Below are positions 61,205 through 64,000 of a stretch of DNA of 64,000 nt, in pieces. The number at the start of each line of letters is the position of its first letter. The first letter of the stretch is position 1. Source of the stretch: Hyphomicrobiales bacterium (GTDB lineage Bacteria > Pseudomonadota > Alphaproteobacteria > Rhizobiales > Beijerinckiaceae); contig JADJVD010000003.1 of assembly GCA_016716745.1 (NCBI GenBank), forward strand, positions 214,001 to 278,000, read 5' to 3'. The position numbers and the translations under genes were made by a program. The notes beneath the pieces were generated by a model. It saw only the letters and a program-made list of their open reading frames with translations, ran no database searches and had not been told where the DNA came from.

Positions 61205-62347
61205 ATGACCGACCGCATCATGGAATTCCTGCGCCGCCGCCGCGAAGAGGGCCGCGACACGGGTCCGGTGCTCGTCGTCGATCTCGACGTCGTGCGCGAC
61301 AACTATCTCGCCTTCGCCAAGGCCCTGCCCGACACGCGCGTGTTCTACGCCGTGAAGGCGAACCCGCAGCCGGAAGTGCTCGACCTGCTGGCGCGCCTGG
61401 GCTCCTGCTTCGACTGCGCGTCGGTTCAGGAGATCCAGATGGCGATGGCGGCCGGCGCGACGCCCGACCGCATCTCCTTCGGCAACACGATCAAGAAGGA
61501 GCGCGACATCGCGCGCGCCTACGAGCTCGGCGTGCGCCTGTTCGCGGTCGACGCGGAAGTCGAGGTGGAGAAGGTCGCCCGCGCCGCCCCCGGCGCGAAG
61601 GTCTTCTGCCGCATCCTGTCGTCCGGCGACGGCGCGGAGTGGCCGCTCAGCCGCAAGTTCGGTTGCGAGCCGGCGATGGCGCCGCGCGTGCTCGAGCATG
61701 CGCATCGCCTCGGCCTGCAGGCCTACGGCATCTCGTTCCACGTCGGGTCGCAGCAGCGCAATCCGAAGATGTGGGACGGGGCGCTGGCCTCGTCCTCCGC
61801 GATCTTCCGGGATCTCGCCGAGAAGGGCATCCATCTCCAGATGGTGAACCTCGGCGGCGGCTTCCCGACGAAGTATCTGCGCGACGTGCCGAAGGTGAAG
61901 GCGTATGGCGAGGCGATCTTCAAGTCGCTGCGCAAGCACTTCGGCAACCGCATCCCGGAGACGATCATCGAGCCGGGCCGCGGCATGGTGGGCAACGCCG
62001 GCGTCATCGAGGCCGAGGTCGTCCTCATCTCGAAGAAGGCCGACGACGACAAGCTGAAGTGGGTCTACCTCGACATCGGCAAGTTCAACGGCCTGGCCGA
62101 GACGATGGACGAGGCGATCCGCTATCCGATCCGCACCGCCTATGACGGCGATGCGACGGAGCCTTGCGTGCTCGCCGGCCCGACCTGCGACTCGGTCGAC
62201 GTGCTCTACGAGAAGGAGCCGTACGAGCTGCCGGTGAGCCTCGAGATCGGCGCCAAGGTGCTGATCGAGGGGACGGGCGCCTACACGACGACCTACTCGG
62301 CCGTCGCGTTCAACGGCTTCCCGCCGCTCGAGACGCACTGCATCTGA
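61205..62347 (+). CDS. Ornithine/lysine decarboxylase, PLP fold III (COG0019)
   Basis: This 380-residue protein makes putrescine from ornithine (or cadaverine from lysine). The PLP Lys is K51 (FYAVKANPQPEVL). The phosphate-binding Gly loop is NLGGGFPTKY with EPGRGMV, and the second-subunit catalytic Cys is C328 in GPTCDSVDVL, which marks decarboxylases. It is close in length to short bacterial ODCs of Alphaproteobacteria. ATG 61205 is chosen because homology begins at MTDRIMEFLRRR; the open frame upstream is leader. Confidence 0.93.
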   Translation: MTDRIMEFLRRRREEGRDTGPVLVVDLDVVRDNYLAFAKALPDTRVFYAVKANPQPEVLDLLARLGSCFDCASVQEIQMAMAAGATPDRISFGNTIKKERDIARAYELGVRLFAVDAEVEVEKVARAAPGAKVFCRILSSGDGAEWPLSRKFGCEPAMAPRVLEHAHRLGLQAYGISFHVGSQQRNPKMWDGALASSSAIFRDLAEKGIHLQMVNLGGGFPTKYLRDVPKVKAYGEAIFKSLRKHFGNRIPETIIEPGRGMVGNAGVIEAEVVLISKKADDDKLKWVYLDIGKFNGLAETMDEAIRYPIRTAYDGDATEPCVLAGPTCDSVDVLYEKEPYELPVSLEIGAKVLIEGTGAYTTTYSAVAFNGFPPLETHCI

Positions 62348-62363
62348 CGCGCGACGCGTCCAA

Positions 62364-62387
62364 CCCTCTCCCGCGCGCGGGAGAGGG
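62364..62387. repeat. GC palindrome between decarboxylase and GNAT genes
   Basis: A perfect 24-base palindrome, ccctctcccgcg and its complement, has no T-run after it. It is either a hairpin that stabilises or ends the upstream mRNA or a copy of a dispersed intergenic palindrome. Confidence 0.6.
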
Positions 62388-62484
62388 AACACCGCCGAGC
62401 AATCGGCGTTTCCACTCCTCTTCTGTCCCGAACGGCGCCGCTTGCGGTGGTGCGTGGATCGTCTCGCCCCTCACGGAGGCTCTG

Positions 62485-63108
62485 ATGACCGCCATGATCC
62501 CTGTCGTCTCCTCGTTCGACGCGGCGCAGTCGGCGCTGCGCGTCGCCTTCGCGCGCGAGGACGCCGCGTTGCGCATCGTCGATGAGACGGGCGCGGATGT
62601 CGGCGCGCGCGAGCTGCTGCTCGACGCCGCCTTCGGCGCGGCGCGCTTCGGCAAGACCAGCGAGCGCCTGCGCGAGGGGCGGCTTCCGGCCGCCGGTCTC
62701 GCGCTCGTGGCGAAGGACGGCGACGAGGTCGTCGGCACGATTCGCCTGTGGCATGTGCGCACCGGCGACGGCCGTCCCGCGCTGATGCTGGGACCGCTCG
62801 CCGTCGCCGAATCGCATCGCTCGCTCGGCGTCGGCGGTCAGCTCATGCGCGAGGCGATGTGGCGCGCCGCCGCGCGCGGCCACAAGGCGATCCTGCTCGT
62901 CGGCGACGAGGCGTATTATCGCCGCTTCGGCTTCGAGCGCGCGCTGACGCGCGGTCTCGATCTGCCGGGCCCGGTCGATCGCGCGCGCTTTCTCGGCTTC
63001 GAGATCGAGCCGGGCGCGCTTGCGGGCGCGTCGGGCCTCGTCGCGCCGACCGGCGCGCATATGCTGCGTCGCGCGCCGCGCGCGCCTGCGATGACGCGCG
63101 CCGCGTAG
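62485..63108 (+). CDS. GNAT-family N-acetyltransferase (YhbS-like)
   Basis: This is a 207-residue protein. ATG 62485 follows CGGAGG by five bases. The core has LMLGPLAVAESHRSLGVGGQ with the acetyl-CoA loop, then AILLVGDEAYYRRFGFERAL, typical of YhbS-like acetyltransferases. The N-terminal ~40 residues are not part of the fold. A GNAT gene behind the decarboxylase is a usual neighbour in Rhizobiales; polyamine acetylation is a guess. Confidence 0.85.
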   Translation: MTAMIPVVSSFDAAQSALRVAFAREDAALRIVDETGADVGARELLLDAAFGAARFGKTSERLREGRLPAAGLALVAKDGDEVVGTIRLWHVRTGDGRPALMLGPLAVAESHRSLGVGGQLMREAMWRAAARGHKAILLVGDEAYYRRFGFERALTRGLDLPGPVDRARFLGFEIEPGALAGASGLVAPTGAHMLRRAPRAPAMTRAA

Positions 63109-63133
63109 GCGCGACCGTGCGGAAGACGATGCG

Positions 63134-63164
63134 ACGGGCCGGCCTCGCCGGCCCGTTTGCATTT
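63134..63164 (+). terminator. Terminator after the GNAT gene
   Basis: A 10-bp stem acgggccggc/gccggcccgt with loop ctc is followed by ttgcattt. Confidence 0.75.
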
Positions 63165-63231
63165 GGGCGCGATCCTCGGCAACCTGCGCATGACGGCCGC
63201 CGCAGATGCGGCCGCGCTCAGGGAGGATCGC

Positions 63232-64000
63232 ATGATGACGAAGGCGCTCGCCGCCACAGCGGCGCTCGCGACGATGATCGTCGCCTCGGCCGCATCCGCT
63301 CAGGTTCAGCTCAAGGCCTCGCATCAGTTTCCGGGCGGCAAGGGCGATGCGCGCGACGAGATGGTGCAGATCATCGCGCGCGAGGCCAACGCCGCGAATG
63401 TCGGCCTCGACATCAAGGTCTATCCCGGCGCGAGCCTGGTGAAGGCGCAGGAGCAGTGGCGCGCGTTGCAGCGCGGCCAGATCGACCTGTCCTCCTTCCC
63501 GCTCGACTATGCGTCGGGATCGCATCCCCAGTTCGGCGCGACGCTGATGCCCGGCCTCGTGCGCAACCACGAACACGCCAAGCGGATCAATTCGTCCGAC
63601 TTCATGAAGGACATCAAGGCGATCATCGAGAAGGCGGGCGTCGTCGTGCTGGCCGACGCCTGGCTCGCCGGCGCTTTCGGCGGCAAGGACAAGTGCATTC
63701 TCGAGCCCGACGACGCGAAGGGCCTGAAGGTGCGCTCGGCCGGCGCCACCTTCTCGGAGATGTGGGCGGGCGCGGGCGCCTCGATCGTCTCGATCCCGTC
63801 GAACGAGGTCTACAACGCGCTGCAGACGGGCGTCGCCAACGGCACCGACACCTCCACCGGCAGCTTCACCTCCTTCCGCCTGTTCGAACAGTTGAAATGC
63901 GTCACCGCGCCGGGCGAGCAGGCGCTGTGGTTCATGTACGAGCCGGTGCTGATGTCGAAGGCCGCCTTCGACAAGCTGAACGAGGCGCAGAAGAAGGCGA
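63232..64000 (+). CDS. TRAP transporter solute-binding protein DctP family, 3' truncated
   Basis: The first 256 codons are visible; the gene runs off the window. GGGAGGA lies just upstream; ATG 63232 or 63235 both fit. A signal peptide ends at ASAASA-QVQLK. The DctP fold is recognised from ASHQFPGG, VYPGASLVKAQEQWRALQRG, KGLKVRSAGATFSEMWAGAG and NEVYNALQTGVANGTDTS. It binds an organic acid in the periplasm for a sodium-driven TRAP importer, whose DctQ/DctM genes should follow outside the window. Confidence 0.93.
   Translation, partial: MMTKALAATAALATMIVASAASAQVQLKASHQFPGGKGDARDEMVQIIAREANAANVGLDIKVYPGASLVKAQEQWRALQRGQIDLSSFPLDYASGSHPQFGATLMPGLVRNHEHAKRINSSDFMKDIKAIIEKAGVVVLADAWLAGAFGGKDKCILEPDDAKGLKVRSAGATFSEMWAGAGASIVSIPSNEVYNALQTGVANGTDTSTGSFTSFRLFEQLKCVTAPGEQALWFMYEPVLMSKAAFDKLNEAQKKA

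Overview
The window is a GC-rich chromosomal segment of an alphaproteobacterium, most likely of the order Hyphomicrobiales (Rhizobiales). The pointers are a CtrA response regulator divergent from fliJ, the order ptsP-prfA-prmC-DUF4167, a D-isomer dehydrogenase, an Omp25/31-type porin, a Tat-exported OpgG/OpgD and a structured leader before a COG0019 decarboxylase. The genus cannot be read from the sequence. No insertion sequence, prophage, integrase, rRNA or CRISPR array was seen.

Layout. 1-4.2 kb: 3' part of a caspase/SEL1 gene, a Gly/Ser-linker lipoprotein with a phage-type S74 chaperone end, and an ICMT-like membrane protein. 4.3-9.7 kb: ptsP (damaged), prfA, prmC, DUF4167. 9.7-14.4 kb: hydroxyacid dehydrogenase (-), small membrane protein, kduI-kduD, porin (-), cyclic-nucleotide-domain membrane protein (-). 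14.5-22 kb: a two-domain DUF296 protein and an acyl-CoA synthetase (-), divergent from a complete branched-chain-type ABC importer (livG-livF-SBP-livH-livM). 22-23.1 kb: two small minus-strand genes. 23.4-51.9 kb: the most unusual locus. A translationally coupled trio (HlyD adaptor, GAF-HlyD adaptor, PqqD/M50 metalloprotease-HlyD fusion) is followed by one giant adhesin-like gene of about 21.9 kb (DUF4347 plus three families of tandem Ig/cadherin/VCBS repeats) and a TolC-family outer membrane factor. No ABC exporter ATPase lies at this locus. 52.3-58.8 kb: tRNA-Glu(CUC), Cys-rich secreted protein, LPG-synthase-TM protein, GNAT, a second caspase gene, fliJ, ctrA and a small secreted protein. 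58.9-64 kb: opgG/D, a 700-bp structured leader, ornithine/lysine decarboxylase, GNAT, and the 5' part of a TRAP solute-binding protein.

Working together: the 23-52 kb block looks like a dedicated surface-display system in which two adaptors and a membrane protease-adaptor fusion would hand a ~7,300-residue protein to TolC. The liv/ligase/DUF296 block looks like uptake and CoA activation of an organic acid. kduI-kduD belongs to uronate breakdown.

Quality caveat: ptsP, the acyl-CoA synthetase, the M50 fusion and the giant gene carry single-base indels, mostly extra bases in short homopolymers. In the giant gene 17 such events sum to a frame-consistent 7,293-codon reading. This looks more like sequencing or assembly error than decay, but ptsP also lacks a whole helical domain.
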